Assembly (NCBI GenBank): GCA_026014545.1
Contig: JAOZIH010000009.1
Span: forward strand, 1 to 64,000
Reading direction: 5' to 3'
Origin: Candidatus Bathyarchaeota archaeon
GTDB taxonomy: Archaea; Thermoproteota; Bathyarchaeia; Bathyarchaeales; Bathycorpusculaceae
Length of the DNA: 64,000 nt
Shown here one piece after another: positions 1-8,290 of the stretch. A model generated the notes under the pieces. That model saw only the letters and a program-made list of their open reading frames with translations. It was not told the DNA's origin and did no database searches. Position 1 is the first letter of the stretch. Each line of letters starts with the position of its first letter. The position numbers were made by a program, and so were the translations under genes.

Positions 1-162
1 AGCAACCGCCGCCACTTACATGCTAAGGCGCCGCATAAAACGCCGCCACCAAACCCGAATTTAGAATACGACACAGAACAGACTGTTACTTGTTTCTACA
101 TGAAATCGTAAATGGTCGCCGAATATGAAGGCGCGGAATGCGTATATTGAGGTTTCTGTTTT
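1..162. other. window edge without a recognisable gene
   Basis: Sequence downstream of the gins51 stop codon on the minus strand. Reading frames on both strands are short or lack start codons. No tRNA, sRNA or clear terminator is visible. A neighbouring gene may begin outside the window. Confidence 0.5.
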
Positions 163-711
163 TCAGGAAGTCTCAACTTGCACAGCTAAGCCTTGTTTAA
201 TCAGTATTTTTGCGTTTTCCACGGGCACGGACGCCACGTCTTCTGCCATAAATGGGCCGTAGGTTTTCATGTCTGCGCCAATTATCGCGGGAATCTCCTT
301 CAAGAATCGTAGGGCGACCCTTTTATGTGGTTTCGGTGTGCTTTCTGCGGGAACTTGCGCGCGCAGAAGGTTCTCTGCAAACTTTTGGTATGCTTCGGCG
401 AAGGAAGCAAAATTCGTCCATAATTTAGTTTCTTCAGCCGTCAGCGATTCTGCTGGAACCTTCTGTGTTTTACTAATAATTCGAAGGAGCTTTCTGTACC
501 GTAGCCAGACTACCGCTTTTATCATGCGCTTGGCATGCTGCAGCTCATGCTCAAGAAGCGCTGCTTTCACTGTTTTCTTGTCAAGCATTCTACTTTCTTC
601 TTTAATCTTCTGCAGGTAACGTGCAACACGAGTGTAAAAGTCAGTGGGTAAACTGCCAAGCGCCTCGTTTTCGGCTTCACGCCGCCAAGCAGCATAAATC
701 TCGTCGTACAT
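163..711 (-). CDS. gins51: GINS complex subunit, Gins51/Gins15 type
   Basis: Subunit of the archaeal GINS complex, which binds MCM helicase and the GAN/Cdc45-like protein at the fork. The 182-residue protein has a helical A domain (about 1-110, opening MYDEIYAAWRREAENEAL) and a small C-terminal beta B domain (about 130-180) with the family pattern YGPF..EDVASVPVENAKILI. The A-then-B order and length fit Gins51 rather than Gins23. The ATG lies 2 nt after the primase small-subunit stop, so the two are probably translationally coupled. It is the last gene of a pcn-priL-priS-gins51 operon. Family assignment comes from sequence pattern; no database search was possible. Confidence 0.85.
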   Translation of the reverse strand: MYDEIYAAWRREAENEALGSLPTDFYTRVARYLQKIKEESRMLDKKTVKAALLEHELQHAKRMIKAVVWLRYRKLLRIISKTQKVPAESLTAEETKLWTNFASFAEAYQKFAENLLRAQVPAESTPKPHKRVALRFLKEIPAIIGADMKTYGPFMAEDVASVPVENAKILIKQGLAVQVETS

Positions 712-713
712 TC

Positions 714-2000
714 CTACTGCGCCACCTCAGCTCTGCCTTTGCAAATTAGCAGCACAGCCGCTGCTGTTGGAAGTTCAACTACCTGGTTTTTGTATGGACC
801 CAGCGTATTATCACCTAACCTGAATTCTGGCGCCTCCGAGACGGAGACTCTTGCTGTGCCCTCTTTAAAAGCTACTGCCTCCCTGAGAGGGTCGAAGTCT
901 TCGAGGCTTTTGGCTGGAAACTCCACTTTCAACAAGCCTGTTTTGCCGTGCAAGGTGCCGCTCATCCTGATTAAGCGATGAATGTCTGTGGTGACAACAG
1001 TGTCGATTTTCGCGGCTTCAAGACTTTGCACATATTTGGCTAGTTTTCTCCAAGTGCCAACACCAATTCCTCGGACACTATCCCATCGGTTTTCTTCTAT
1101 GCAACGCTTAAGCAGGACCTCTCTGTTTTCCAAAAAAGCAGCGTAATTTCCCTTTATTCCAACATTTTTCAAATCGTCTTTTGTGGCTCTCATTATAAAA
1201 CTTTGGAGCCCCAACTTCAAGCGTTTGTGCCAACCAAAATTGTGCAGGTGGAATGGAGTCGAACGCCGCCGCTTTTGCGTTTTGCCTTTCGCTTCATCCT
1301 CTAATATGGATAGGCCTATTCCGGAAACATAATCAACTATCTCCTTACGCGCCATAGCATCTAATGTCTTAACGGCGTCCTTTTCAATTTGAACGTGATA
1401 TCCCCGATGTCCCGAAAAAAACACGCGCATCTCTTGGTGGGAAAAGCCGAAGTCTTTCTCCAAGATGTCAATTAGCTTTGCAGTTTCTTCTCTGGCAGCC
1501 TCTAGGCAGAGCTCGCACGCCCAAGTTTTAGTTTCAAATTTTTGTCCGCCGCAGATTGGGCAAGCCTCGGGTGTTATGCCTTTTCCGCTGAAGCCGCACT
1601 TGCTGTTAGTGCAAGTCCATTCGTCATGTACCTTATCGCAGGGTGTGGGTATGTGGTCAGCATCAATATCGAAGACTAAATCCGCGCCAAGCCAGCCTTT
1701 CTTACTCATCTCCGCTTCTGGATTCTCGTAATAGGCGCAAGAGTGATAGACATCTGAAGGAACTGTTTCGCTAAGAAAACGCTTCAGACTGCTCATGCTT
1801 TCGAAACTTTTATGCCTCACCATAACGCGCTCTTTGAAAAGAAGAAAACCCAACTCCCGCTGACCTATCATTGAAAGCTGCGGCGTAACTGTAGAGGGGT
1901 TACTGTAAAACTCGGAAAATTTTTTATAAACGAAATCCCGGGAAGCCACGGTAACCCTCCTCTGCCGCGCTTGCGCAAATAGATGATTTCGCGTACCCAC
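714..2000 (-). CDS. priS: DNA primase small (catalytic) subunit PriS
   Basis: Catalytic subunit of the archaeal/eukaryal-type primase that makes primers at the fork with PriL. The acidic pair D111/D113 lies in GADLVFDIDADH. It is followed by a Cys-rich zinc module (about 121-170, with CPICGG and CELC), the SGHRGYHVQI nucleotide-binding motif and the late conserved RLIRMSGTLHGKTG segment. Length (428 aa) is slightly long for the family because of the zinc insertion. The start is GTG at 2000; no ATG lies before the conserved FVYKKFSEFY segment and no good Shine-Dalgarno is seen. priL ends 55 nt upstream and gins51 starts 2 nt downstream. Confidence 0.95.
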   Translation of the reverse strand: MGTRNHLFAQARQRRVTVASRDFVYKKFSEFYSNPSTVTPQLSMIGQRELGFLLFKERVMVRHKSFESMSSLKRFLSETVPSDVYHSCAYYENPEAEMSKKGWLGADLVFDIDADHIPTPCDKVHDEWTCTNSKCGFSGKGITPEACPICGGQKFETKTWACELCLEAAREETAKLIDILEKDFGFSHQEMRVFFSGHRGYHVQIEKDAVKTLDAMARKEIVDYVSGIGLSILEDEAKGKTQKRRRSTPFHLHNFGWHKRLKLGLQSFIMRATKDDLKNVGIKGNYAAFLENREVLLKRCIEENRWDSVRGIGVGTWRKLAKYVQSLEAAKIDTVVTTDIHRLIRMSGTLHGKTGLLKVEFPAKSLEDFDPLREAVAFKEGTARVSVSEAPEFRLGDNTLGPYKNQVVELPTAAAVLLICKGRAEVAQ

Positions 2001-2055
2001 ATTTAACCGTTAGCAGCCAAGCCTAAAAGCTGAATGGAAGCCAGCCCGCGCTTCA

Positions 2056-3120
2056 TCAGCTTGCTTTCGGCAAACTTGAGCTGAATTGCCTCTGTTTGCG
2101 CTTATAATAAGTCAATGGATGGCGAACTCGACGGCATAAAGCATCAGGGTTTACGCAGACGCCATGAGTCTGCAATGTCACGCACTGAGGCGGAGTATAC
2201 CGCGTTCTGGAACCACGCTCTCCTGCTATGTGCTCAATTTGATAACGCGTTAGCCTCTCATTATAGTCCGAGAAACTTTTGAAAAGCTCCGCCACTTTTT
2301 CCGGCGACATACCAATGTTTACTAGAAAAGAAGTCAAGGTGAAGCGACCTATATGCGAAAGATGGCGACCTTTTGATGCGGCTTCATAAAGCGCCACGAT
2401 GCACGGCGGGAAAGCAGATTGCGTAACAACCTTGGGAAACCCTTCCATCTCTTCCTGGCCAATACTTTCCTTAGCTAATTCCAAAAGCCGCGTTGCTATC
2501 TCAACTATTTTCTCGGGCAGCGCTGGAAGCTCGGTTGCTTCTAAACGTTTTTCAATGCGTCTCTGCACTTCTTCCTGCAAAAGCCTTGTAACGTCCTGCT
2601 TGTTCAAGTAAACTTTCCCATTTGCCAACAGACGGTTTACAAGCTTCCACTTCTTGTCCCGCAGATGCGTCGTGTTCCTTAAGTAATCAGCGAAGCTAAC
2701 CGCAAACTCGAGAGGCACGGCAAAATCGCGGTTTAATTCTATATTCCAGTCGAAATCACGTGCAATCGCCAAAATCTTTTCGCTACTTTCAGCCTGCATA
2801 TCGCTGAAAGCCTGCTTAGCTTCAGCTAGAGCATAGCGCCTTTTAATGAAAGAATTTTTTGTAGCTATCACCAGCATGAGCGCAACTGGAAAAGAGGGAA
2901 TCTCCACGTTGGCTTCGCGTTTTTTGCCAACAGAAATGGACAAAATTGCTTCTCTAACTCGTTCTTCAGCACGATTAAGAATCACAGCCATGTCAGGATT
3001 TGCAACTTCTTCGATTTTCAGGCCTAGCTGCTTTACAAGCTTAGCGGTTTCTTTTAGAAAGGGATATTTTGCAAGGTCGGTTTGTGTGAATCGCCCCGTT
3101 TCCATTGTGGCAATGCTCAT
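2056..3120 (-). CDS. priL: DNA primase large subunit PriL
   Basis: Regulatory, iron-sulfur subunit of archaeal primase. The 354-residue protein has a helical N-terminal half and a C-terminal half carrying four cysteines (C240, C313, C322, C329) spaced as in the PriL [4Fe-4S] cluster, with conserved SHIGRFTLTSFL and YNERLTRYQIEHIAG segments between them. Its ATG overlaps the PCNA stop (ATGA), which indicates translational coupling with the clamp gene. It acts with PriS, encoded next, in primer initiation and handover to the polymerase. Confidence 0.95.
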   Translation of the reverse strand: MSIATMETGRFTQTDLAKYPFLKETAKLVKQLGLKIEEVANPDMAVILNRAEERVREAILSISVGKKREANVEIPSFPVALMLVIATKNSFIKRRYALAEAKQAFSDMQAESSEKILAIARDFDWNIELNRDFAVPLEFAVSFADYLRNTTHLRDKKWKLVNRLLANGKVYLNKQDVTRLLQEEVQRRIEKRLEATELPALPEKIVEIATRLLELAKESIGQEEMEGFPKVVTQSAFPPCIVALYEAASKGRHLSHIGRFTLTSFLVNIGMSPEKVAELFKSFSDYNERLTRYQIEHIAGERGSRTRYTPPQCVTLQTHGVCVNPDALCRRVRHPLTYYKRKQRQFSSSLPKAS

Positions 3121-3872
3121 TCTGATTCAATTCTAGGCGCGAGGAAGAACGTTAGCTTGCCCTCTTTTGTTTGCTGAAAGTCTATCTTGATAGGCATGTC
3201 TGTTGAAAACTCAAGCGTGGCAATGTCTGATGTGGCAGAAGCCGCCTTTATTATCTCAGCCAGATAGCTTAAGCTGAACGTTGCCTTCGAATTCTCTTTC
3301 ACTTCCAAGTCCAGCAGGGCGTCGCTTCCTTTCTGAAGCGTTATCGTCGCGCCCATCAGGTCGCCTGTCGCATTTAGCACAAGCTTCTCTGTGTCCGCTT
3401 CTATACGCACGTGATCGCTGACCAGCTGCGCGTCTTCTATTGCCTGGCTTAGTCCCTGTGTGGTCGCCTTAGCTTTCACGTTGAAGGTTATCTTTGGAGT
3501 GGGAACTTCCTCCTCTGACGCCTCAAGCGTGGGCATATTAAAGTTGCGACTGTACTTTCCAGTTATCTTAATTTGAAGCCGCCCTGTTTTCTCGTCCAGC
3601 GACAACTCCACTGCTTCATCTTTGCCTGCGCGTTTAAGCAGCCTCAGCAACTCGCTTATGTTTATGCACATCTTCGAGGGAGCTTCACAAACATACTCTT
3701 CAAAAACTGTTTTAGGCCATTCAAAGTCAATCATGGCAACTCGGGATGGATCCATCGCTCGCAGTTTTAAGCCTTCAGGCTCAATTTTGAAGGTGGCCTC
3801 ATCTACGAGAATGGAGATAGCGGTAACCATATCTCTCAAGAGTTTAGCATCAGATACTTTAAGCTTGAACAT
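3117..3872 (-). CDS. pcn: DNA sliding clamp PCNA
   Basis: Ring-shaped processivity clamp for PolD and tether for Fen1 and ligase. The 251-residue protein starts MFKLKVSDAKLLRDMV and shows two PCNA repeats. The interdomain region holds LVSDHVRIEADTE and the C terminus ends in the usual FFLAPR segment. A longer reading to 3995 exists, but a GAGG ribosome-binding site at 3881-3884 is 8 nt from the ATG at 3872 and only 2 nt from the ATG at 3878. A TATA-like box at 3906-3914 would place the transcript start about 12 nt upstream of 3872. First gene of the replisome operon. Confidence 0.95.
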   Translation of the reverse strand: MFKLKVSDAKLLRDMVTAISILVDEATFKIEPEGLKLRAMDPSRVAMIDFEWPKTVFEEYVCEAPSKMCINISELLRLLKRAGKDEAVELSLDEKTGRLQIKITGKYSRNFNMPTLEASEEEVPTPKITFNVKAKATTQGLSQAIEDAQLVSDHVRIEADTEKLVLNATGDLMGATITLQKGSDALLDLEVKENSKATFSLSYLAEIIKAASATSDIATLEFSTDMPIKIDFQQTKEGKLTFFLAPRIESE

Positions 3873-3905
3873 GTCCATTTCCTCGCTTAATGCATATACA
3901 CTAGG

Positions 3906-3914
3906 GTATAAAAG
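3906..3914 (-). promoter_or_regulatory. TATA box of the pcn replisome operon
   Basis: On the minus strand the sequence reads CTTTTATAC, about 38 nt upstream of the chosen PCNA start. Archaeal initiation about 25 nt downstream would give a leader just long enough for the GAGG site. Confidence 0.5.
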
Positions 3915-4038
3915 ATTTACACTTAAACCCTTTAAGTTCACAAAACAGTGTGAGGACGCAGGAAAAGCAGCCCAAAACGCCCTTGCGATAAGCATTTTTG
4001 AAGCAAGCCAGAAAGTAGGACGCCGTTTTTAGCCATGC

Positions 4039-4810
4039 GTGTTTCCAATCACCGCACATGTTAAAAGGGAGCCAGCGACATATTCTGAGTGGTGCTTCGA
4101 TTTGGAAAAAACAGAATGGGAAAAACTCATTGACAGCCTAATAAAGCAAGGCATCTTGAAGACACCCAAAGTTATCAAGGCAATGAAAGCTGTACCCCGC
4201 GCGAAATTTCTGCCGCCTGACACGCAGCAATATGGCAGTGTTGACACGCCGCTTCCGATAGGCTTCGGCCAAACAATCTCCGCGCCACATAGCCGCAGCG
4301 TAAAGCTGGACTAGGCGACACATGGTTGCGATAATGAACGAAGCCTTACAGTTGGAAGTTGGCCAGAGGGTTCTGGAAGTTGGCGCGGGATCAGGCTGGC
4401 ACGCCGCTACAATAGCGGAGATAATTGCCCCTTTAGACACGCCTAGAAGCGAGTGGGGTCATGTGTACACCGTAGAGATAGTTAAGGCGCTGGCTGATAA
4501 CGCAAAGAAAAACCTTATGATAGCGGGTTATGCTGATCGAGTAACAATAATTAATGCGGACGGCTCCAAAGGCTATGATGAAAAAGCCCCATACGACCGA
4601 ATCCTGGTTACAGCGGCGGCGCCAGATGTGCCTAATCCACTGATAGACCAGTTGAAGCCCGATGGCATTATGCTAATCCCTGTGGGCAGTGTCTCGCTGT
4701 TTCAGAGCCTCATAAGAGTCACGAAGAGTGCGGATGGCAAAATCAGGCAGGAAAACCTTGGCGGCGTCGCCTTTGTTCCCTTAACAGGAGAGTATGGGCA
4801 AAGGTTTTAG
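4039..4810 (+). CDS. pcm: protein-L-isoaspartate O-methyltransferase, split by a 31-nt insert
   Basis: SAM-dependent repair methyltransferase that converts L-isoaspartyl residues back toward aspartate. The N-terminal part (4039-4290) ends with PIGFGQTISAPH. The C-terminal part (4322-4810) begins MVAIMNEAL and holds the SAM site VLEVGAGSGWHAA and the terminal GGVAFVPLTGEYG. In the family, TISAPH is directly followed by MVAIM. Here 31 nt containing an in-frame stop separate the two and shift the frame, so removing exactly 31 nt restores the normal protein. The start is uncertain: GTG 4039 or TTG 4102. Possibilities are a spliced mini-intron, a pseudogene or a sequence error. Confidence 0.8.
4291..4321 (+). 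other. 31-nt frame-breaking insert in pcm
   Basis: Lies exactly between the codons for the conserved H and M of TISAPH-MVAIM. Exon sequences CGCGCCA (4281-4287) and TGGTTGCG (4323-4330) can pair apart from one bulged T. Inside the insert, 4292-4295 pair with 4316-4319 at three of four positions, and CAGC/GCTG (4296-4299/4305-4308) form a hairpin. This resembles a relaxed bulge-helix-bulge motif. The evidence for splicing is only structural. Confidence 0.4.
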
Positions 4811-4813
4811 CAA

Positions 4814-5848
4814 CTAACCAAACCATTTTTCCAGCGTAGTTTTTCCCGCAAGCTTCCTGCTTCCTTCCTGCATTTTCTCTATTGCCTTCCTAACACGGTC
4901 TTCTGAGAAGTCTTTTTCGCCGACTAGAAAATCCACAATGCCCTCTACGTCGGGCTCCTGCCACTTCAGCGTGTAATCATCACTTACTTTCGGCTGCAAA
5001 AATATTTCTCGTATCTTCTCCGGCGGATGCGGAAACTCGGCGTTTTTTATATGTGGTAAAGCCTTTTCCAACGTTCCGTGCTCTTTTATTAGCTTTAAAG
5101 CGGTTTTGGGGCCAAGACCCTTGATGCCGTCTGGGTTGAAGTCTGTGCCGATAAGAATGCCCACATCAATCAGCTGCTCATAGGTTATACCGCACTCTTT
5201 TAGCACATCATCCAATTTGATTACTTCAGGAACGACGTCGATGTAAACATTTTTGCCAGGAAGCTTCCTTCTGCCTGAAATTGTAACGTTCCGAATTAGC
5301 ATAGGCGCGCCGAAAAGCAGACTGTCATAGTCTTGGCTTGCGCAGTAATCTGCGTCGCCGCGCTTAGTCAAGTGTGCAGCTTGCGCTTCGCCCTCGCTGG
5401 GCGCTTGAATCCAGGGAATACCCATCAGCGTAAGAAGCCTTTTGCTGTCATCTTCCATATAGTCATGCAAACGCGAGGTTGCTTGCGCGTACATGCGGGC
5501 TTCTTCGATTTTGCCCTGGGCTAAAGCTTGCTCATATTTGATTGTGGCTTCTTCCTTTGCTTCCACGCGGCGTTTAATTTCAACTTCTTTGAGGGCGGGG
5601 GGCGTGCCGTCGAAAACGTAAATTGGCTTTATACCTAACTCCAAAAGGTTGCTTGTGCGGTAGAATAAGCCGCTAAGGTGGCTGGTAACCTTTCCCGTGT
5701 GGTCTTTCAAGGGCGTGCCGTCTGGCTGGCGGATGATGGCGAGAAACTGATATAGGGCGTTGTAAGCGTCTATGGCAATCTTTTTTCCGCTTAAATCTTC
5801 CAGTCTAACAACTGTTTTTGGGACGAGCTCGCGAAGGTTTACTCCCAA
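4814..5848 (-). CDS. fen1: flap endonuclease Fen1
   Basis: Structure-specific 5' nuclease that removes flaps during Okazaki-fragment maturation and repair. The 344-residue protein has the XPG N region (MGVNLRELVP, IDAYNALYQFL, YVFDGTPPALK), the internal region with PSEGEAQAAHL and ASQDYDSLLFG, and the DNA-binding segment around LIGTDFNPDGIKGLGPKTAL. The C terminus ends TTLEKWFG, a PCNA-interacting peptide of the QxxLxxFF type, which fits use of the clamp encoded nearby. Start codon is TTG at 5848 with a GGAGG site 7 nt upstream. It converges with pcm, leaving only 3 nt between the genes. Confidence 0.96.
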   Translation of the reverse strand: MGVNLRELVPKTVVRLEDLSGKKIAIDAYNALYQFLAIIRQPDGTPLKDHTGKVTSHLSGLFYRTSNLLELGIKPIYVFDGTPPALKEVEIKRRVEAKEEATIKYEQALAQGKIEEARMYAQATSRLHDYMEDDSKRLLTLMGIPWIQAPSEGEAQAAHLTKRGDADYCASQDYDSLLFGAPMLIRNVTISGRRKLPGKNVYIDVVPEVIKLDDVLKECGITYEQLIDVGILIGTDFNPDGIKGLGPKTALKLIKEHGTLEKALPHIKNAEFPHPPEKIREIFLQPKVSDDYTLKWQEPDVEGIVDFLVGEKDFSEDRVRKAIEKMQEGSRKLAGKTTLEKWFG

Positions 5849-5903
5849 AATAGTCCCTCCAGAACATAGACGGAAAACTGTAATAATAAACTTGCGAAAA
5901 ACT

Positions 5904-6375
5904 TTAGTTAGTTGAATTTCCGTTTCTTTTGCCGTGCTCCGCCCTAGTTTTCCTACTTAACAACAAGCCTTCGCCGAGAAATAAGAGCATGGCGATAAAA
6001 TTCGTTGCTAAAAGGTAAATCAGAGTGATGTTAGGCATTTGGCCGTGCACGAAAAATTGGACGCCGATAATTATAAATTCTATAGCCACGATACCCATAA
6101 AAAAGAGGGAGTAGAACATCAGCCTCGGCACCATGTTGCGTCCAATCCAGAGGTGCCCGCTGATGTTTGCTTTCTCTTTAGCCACGTACTCGCCGTATTC
6201 GTTTCTCTGCAGCAAGCCTAACGCTTCAAGCTTTTGCAGATGCCAGTAAGCCACGCTTGGGCTACTGAGGTTTGCGCCGCGCATGACTTCCCGCGGGCCG
6301 ACACCTTTGCTTAATCACGTAGGCGTACACGCGCAGGGTGGTGCCTTCAAGGTCAGGGTTGCCAGCGTTTGGCAC
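5904..6375 (-). CDS. winged-helix protein with two membrane segments, frameshifted
   Basis: ArsR-like winged helix at the N terminus followed by two transmembrane helices (MFYSLFFMGIVAIEFIIIG and a second around NFIAMLLFLGEGLLL). The intact downstream part starts only at MRGANLSSPSVAYWHL, which lacks the first HTH helix. The missing part (TLRVYAYVIKQ) is present in another frame upstream, starting at GTG 6375 behind a GAGGAG site. Removing one A from the AAA at 6306-6308 joins the two into a full domain. The GTG lies 2 nt after the stop of the secreted-protein gene, so it probably regulates or senses with that gene. A sequence error is as likely as true inactivation. Confidence 0.65.
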
Positions 6376-6377
6376 GT

Positions 6378-7484
6378 TTAACTCCTCGGCTCAATGAAAA
6401 CCTCTACACCATATTGGTCAGTTACGAAAATTTGGTTTTCTCCCAAGATTTTGTTGTATATGTAGCTGTCGCCGTTTCGTGTCAGTTGCACTTGTTTAAG
6501 TTCGGTGGCGTAAGACCACGTGTCCATGGCGGTGTTATTTACGATTTCAACTGTAACGTCTGCGTTATTAAAGACTCGCGTCTGCAAGGTTATGCTCCCT
6601 GATTTCAACGCTTCTATCGCTTCGGTGCTTGCCCATGGTTTTGTGATGTTCTGAATGCCTTGTAGCACGATTAGGCGGGATTGATGTGGTGCCCAATAGT
6701 TGTCGAATAGTCCTTCGCCTACCCAAGTGGATTTCACATTCATATGCCCAAGCGTGTGCGAATTAGCTGTAGAGGTGTCATTGCCAAATTGAAACAGGTG
6801 GAGCTCGCTAATAATGATGTCATTGAACGTAAAAGCGTCATTGAAGGGATTGTGCCCTTGTGGTTGAGGTAGTTTAATTCTACCAGTCACGTCTGTCCAT
6901 GTTCCATTCATGCTCATATAAGTGGCCCAGAAATTGATGCCTTCGTACACGTCCAGCAGTTGTACGCCTTCCATCCAATAGTCTTCAAATCCAGGGCCTG
7001 TGGCATTTTCTGGTAGCCCATTAAAGAAAGTAAGGTTGCCCCACATATCAACAGCAGGCCAATTGTGAGTGGCTAATGTAACATTGTACCATACACCATC
7101 GACCCATGCGCCCTCAGCGAAGTAGCCAATGCCGGAAGTGCCGTTCATCAGCCAGCTTGGATTTGACTCTGAGATGTTCTTGATTTCCTTTGCAGCCTTG
7201 AAGTTCACGTCTAGGAGTTTAGCGCCTATGTCGGAGAGATTCGTGATGTTCAAAACCACATAATACGAAACAGCAGGTCCATCCTTTTCGCTCACGGGTT
7301 TGGAGCCATTGATGATGGTAAAGTTGGCGTAGACAACGTCAACACTGAAGTCCGCTGTTGGTCCCTGAACATGTTTTATGAAGGGTTTTACGTCTAGTTC
7401 TGAGACAAGCAGGGGCGAAGCAAAAGCAACGCCTATTGTCAGCGACAGAAAGCCGAACAGTATCAGTTTAGCTTGATGTTTCAT
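6378..7484 (-). CDS. secreted protein of unknown function
   Basis: A 368-residue protein with an N-terminal signal peptide (KLILFGFLSLTIGVAFA) and no other membrane segment. It is rich in N-glycosylation sequons (NFT, NGS, NIT, NLS, NIS, NGT, NVT, NLT, NAT) and in aromatic residues, as in extracellular archaeal proteins. I do not recognise a domain. A GGTGA site lies 6 nt before the ATG. The gene is followed by a wHTH membrane protein 2 nt downstream and is preceded by a perfect 18-bp palindrome, suggesting a self-regulated operon. Confidence 0.75.
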   Translation of the reverse strand: MKHQAKLILFGFLSLTIGVAFASPLLVSELDVKPFIKHVQGPTADFSVDVVYANFTIINGSKPVSEKDGPAVSYYVVLNITNLSDIGAKLLDVNFKAAKEIKNISESNPSWLMNGTSGIGYFAEGAWVDGVWYNVTLATHNWPAVDMWGNLTFFNGLPENATGPGFEDYWMEGVQLLDVYEGINFWATYMSMNGTWTDVTGRIKLPQPQGHNPFNDAFTFNDIIISELHLFQFGNDTSTANSHTLGHMNVKSTWVGEGLFDNYWAPHQSRLIVLQGIQNITKPWASTEAIEALKSGSITLQTRVFNNADVTVEIVNNTAMDTWSYATELKQVQLTRNGDSYIYNKILGENQIFVTDQYGVEVFIEPRS

Positions 7485-7534
7485 TTGCGGTCACCGGCTT
7501 ATTCTTGTCACCAATTAGCTATTAGCTCTATTTG

Positions 7535-7552
7535 TAGAACAACTTTGTTCTA
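7535..7552. promoter_or_regulatory. perfect 18-bp palindrome, probable operator
   Basis: TAGAACAA-CT-TTGTTCTA, with a further half site TAGAACA at 7557-7563. It lies about 50 nt upstream of the secreted-protein start on the minus strand and overlaps a TATA-like CTACAAATAG. This position suits a repressor or activator dimer; the operon's own wHTH protein is the obvious candidate. Confidence 0.5.
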
Positions 7553-7736
7553 TCACTAGAACATCACAATGCTAAAAACATGCTCTAAAAGTCCCTAAAG
7601 CCAGCTTCTGCAACTTTAAATAACAAAAAGGCATCAAATTTGTTTTCACAACTGCCCACGCACCAAAGCCCTCTGAGCAAGCACAGCAAATATAAGGAAG
7701 TCTTACGTTACACAAATGACACGGAGTTTGAACGTG

Positions 7737-7925
7737 ATGTCAGAAAAAGCAGCAGCACTATCCTTGGTTACTTGCACAAGCTGCGGTAAACCCATCCAGC
7801 CCGGAACAGAGGCAACAAAATTCCTTTGCCCCAACTGCGGTGAAATACAGATAAAGCGCTGTGGGAAATGCCGCAAATTCGGGCGCCCATACAAGTGCCC
7901 AAAATGCGGTTTCACAGGACCATAA
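7737..7925 (+). CDS. small zinc-ribbon RNA-binding protein
   Basis: About 62 residues with four CxxC-type knuckles (CTSCG, CPNCG, CGKC, CPKCG). This is the pattern of the archaeal Zn-ribbon proteins usually encoded next to elongation factor 1-beta. GGAG at 7723-7726 is 10 nt from the ATG at 7737 and 7 nt from a GTG at 7734; the ATG at 7716 lies upstream of the site and is rejected. EF-1beta follows after 18 nt. Confidence 0.8.
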   Translation: MSEKAAALSLVTCTSCGKPIQPGTEATKFLCPNCGEIQIKRCGKCRKFGRPYKCPKCGFTGP

Positions 7926-7943
7926 AATAGAGGCGAGCAAGCA

Positions 7944-8219
7944 ATGGGCAGCGTAAAAGTTATCTACAAAGTTTTCCCCGAGGATGTCGTCGTCAATTTT
8001 GACGAGTTGAAAGCTAAAATTGAGAAGTGCCTACCCGAATTTTCAGCTATTGAAGGCTACAACGAGGAGCCCATAGCCTTCGGGCTAAAAGCGCTCCTAG
8101 TGCAGGTCAAGTTCCCAGAGGACAAAACCGGAATTGTGGATGAATTCGAAACCGAGCTTGCGAAAATACCAGGTGTAAGCCAAGTTCAAACGGTTATGGT
8201 GCGAAGAACAAGCAGATAA
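7944..8219 (+). CDS. ef1b: elongation factor 1-beta (aEF-1B)
   Basis: Guanine-nucleotide exchange factor for aEF-1A. The 91-residue protein has the compact alpha-beta fold pattern of the family: MGSVKVIYKVFPED at the start, the central GLKALLVQVKFPED, and the C-terminal GVSQVQTVMVRRTSR, which includes the residues known to enter the EF-1A nucleotide site. Length matches archaeal orthologues. It lies downstream of the Zn-ribbon gene as in many archaea. Confidence 0.93.
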   Translation: MGSVKVIYKVFPEDVVVNFDELKAKIEKCLPEFSAIEGYNEEPIAFGLKALLVQVKFPEDKTGIVDEFETELAKIPGVSQVQTVMVRRTSR

Positions 8220-8290
8220 CCAACCGCAATTGCCGCCTTTGTGTAAGCATTAATTTTCGATTTTTCTGGTTAACAGGGCTAGTGACCTAA

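Noticed and set aside
3873-3995. 41-residue N-terminal extension of PCNA
   Set aside because: The ribosome-binding site and TATA box place the start at 3872; the extension crosses the promoter.
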